Assembly (NCBI RefSeq): GCF_001056295.1
Contig: NZ_JVMD01000023.1
Coordinates: 124,001-188,000 of the forward strand
Source: Corynebacterium halotolerans
GTDB lineage: Bacteria; Actinomycetota; Actinomycetes; Mycobacteriales; Mycobacteriaceae
Direction of reading: 5' to 3'
Length of the DNA: 64,000 nucleotides
This document shows positions 63,752-64,000 of this stretch, in pieces. The stretch's first letter is position 1, and the number at the start of each line of letters is the position of its first letter. Both the position numbers and the translations under genes were made by a program. The notes beneath the pieces were generated by a model, which was given only the letters and a program-made list of their open reading frames with translations, made no database searches and had not been told where the DNA came from.

Positions 63752-64000
63752 GGTCCGCCTCCTTCGCGGGCGTGCGGCGCCGGTCGGTCGCCGCGCCGGC
63801 GTCCGGGTCCGTGTCCGGGTCGCCGCTGTCGTGCGTGACGACGTCCACCGTGGGGTCATCCGCCCCGCCCCTGTGGTCCGCCGTCTGTTCCGGGATGACG
63901 TCTTCCTCCATCGGATCGTCGACGACCCTGATGCCGTCGGGCAGGTCGGGCAGCCCGTCGCGCGTTTCGGCGGCCGTGCCGACGCGCGCGCCCGGGTCCG
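63744..64000 (-). CDS. mrpE: C-terminal end of probable Mrp subunit E (runs off the window)
   Basis: An open frame of 85 codons from the window edge to TGA at 63744-63746, overlapping mrpF. The visible part is hydrophilic, Asp/Thr/Pro-rich (L-P-D-L-P-D-G-I-R-V-V-D-D-P) and would be a cytoplasmic tail. Assignment to MrpE rests on its position directly before mrpF; the membrane part lies outside the window. Confidence 0.55.
   Translation of the reverse strand, partial: DPGARVGTAAETRDGLPDLPDGIRVVDDPMEEDVIPEQTADHRGGADDPTVDVVTHDSGDPDTDPDAGAATDRRRTPAKEADHE

Overview
The window is a high-G+C actinobacterial chromosome segment and is almost certainly from the genus Corynebacterium. The strongest argument is gene order: aspT, dnaX, ebfC, recR, then gatD, murT, a DnaQ-like gene, leuA, lysC (with an internal beta-subunit start), asd, sigC and katA. 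I recall the same order from Corynebacterium glutamicum. A leucine-rich leuA leader peptide, a DtxR-like box and corynebacterial-type nag/PTS control fit this. I cannot name the species.

Layout. 1-11.6 kb: CsbD-like stress protein, tRNA-Ser(CGA), an MMPL exporter, then genes for queuosine in tRNA (tgt, yhhQ, gluQ) mixed with two flavodoxin-fold reductases, followed by AMP nucleosidase and a DUF418 membrane protein. 11.7-15.1 kb: a copper operon (two CsoR-type operators, copZ, a 48-residue membrane protein, copA, csoR). 15.2-28.7 kb: a 13.4-kb integrated element inserted into the 3' end of tRNA-Ser(GGA). It is bounded by 14-bp direct repeats with matching integrase arm-site repeats inside both ends. 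It carries a tyrosine integrase, an excisionase-like protein, an FtsK/TraB-type DNA translocase, a prim-pol, a D5/SF3 helicase, a serine resolvase and a translationally coupled four-gene membrane module. It also has two striking cis-acting repeat regions: a 12-bp-periodic array and a mirror-symmetric iteron region resembling a replication origin. This is the layout of an actinobacterial integrative and conjugative element (AICE).

28.8-41.1 kb: ACR3-like exporter, GDSL hydrolase, SRP RNA, aspT, a SUFU-like protein, and a three-gene cassette of a TIGR04222-type membrane protein with a Cys/Gly tail, a DUF692 (MNIO) oxidase and a small partner. That cassette looks like a peptide- or protein-modifying system. 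Then come dnaX, ebfC and recR. 41.7-47.1 kb: N-acetylglucosamine uptake and catabolism (EIIC, EIIB and EIIA as separate genes, nagA, nagB, a DasR/NagR-type GntR regulator and two operators). 47.4-52.7 kb, minus strand: gatD, murT, degenerate DnaQ-like protein, leuA and its attenuator. 52.8-57.8 kb: two membrane proteins, lysC, asd. 58-64 kb: repeat-rich spacer, sigC, katA, two paralogous proteins of unknown function, a DtxR-like box, and the end of an mrp antiporter operon that runs off the window.

A short dispersed motif, GTCGYMAAGC (Y = C/T, M = A/C), occurs 23 times by my reading in the chromosomal part and was not seen in the inserted element. All calls come from reading the sequence and remembered family knowledge. 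No database search was run.
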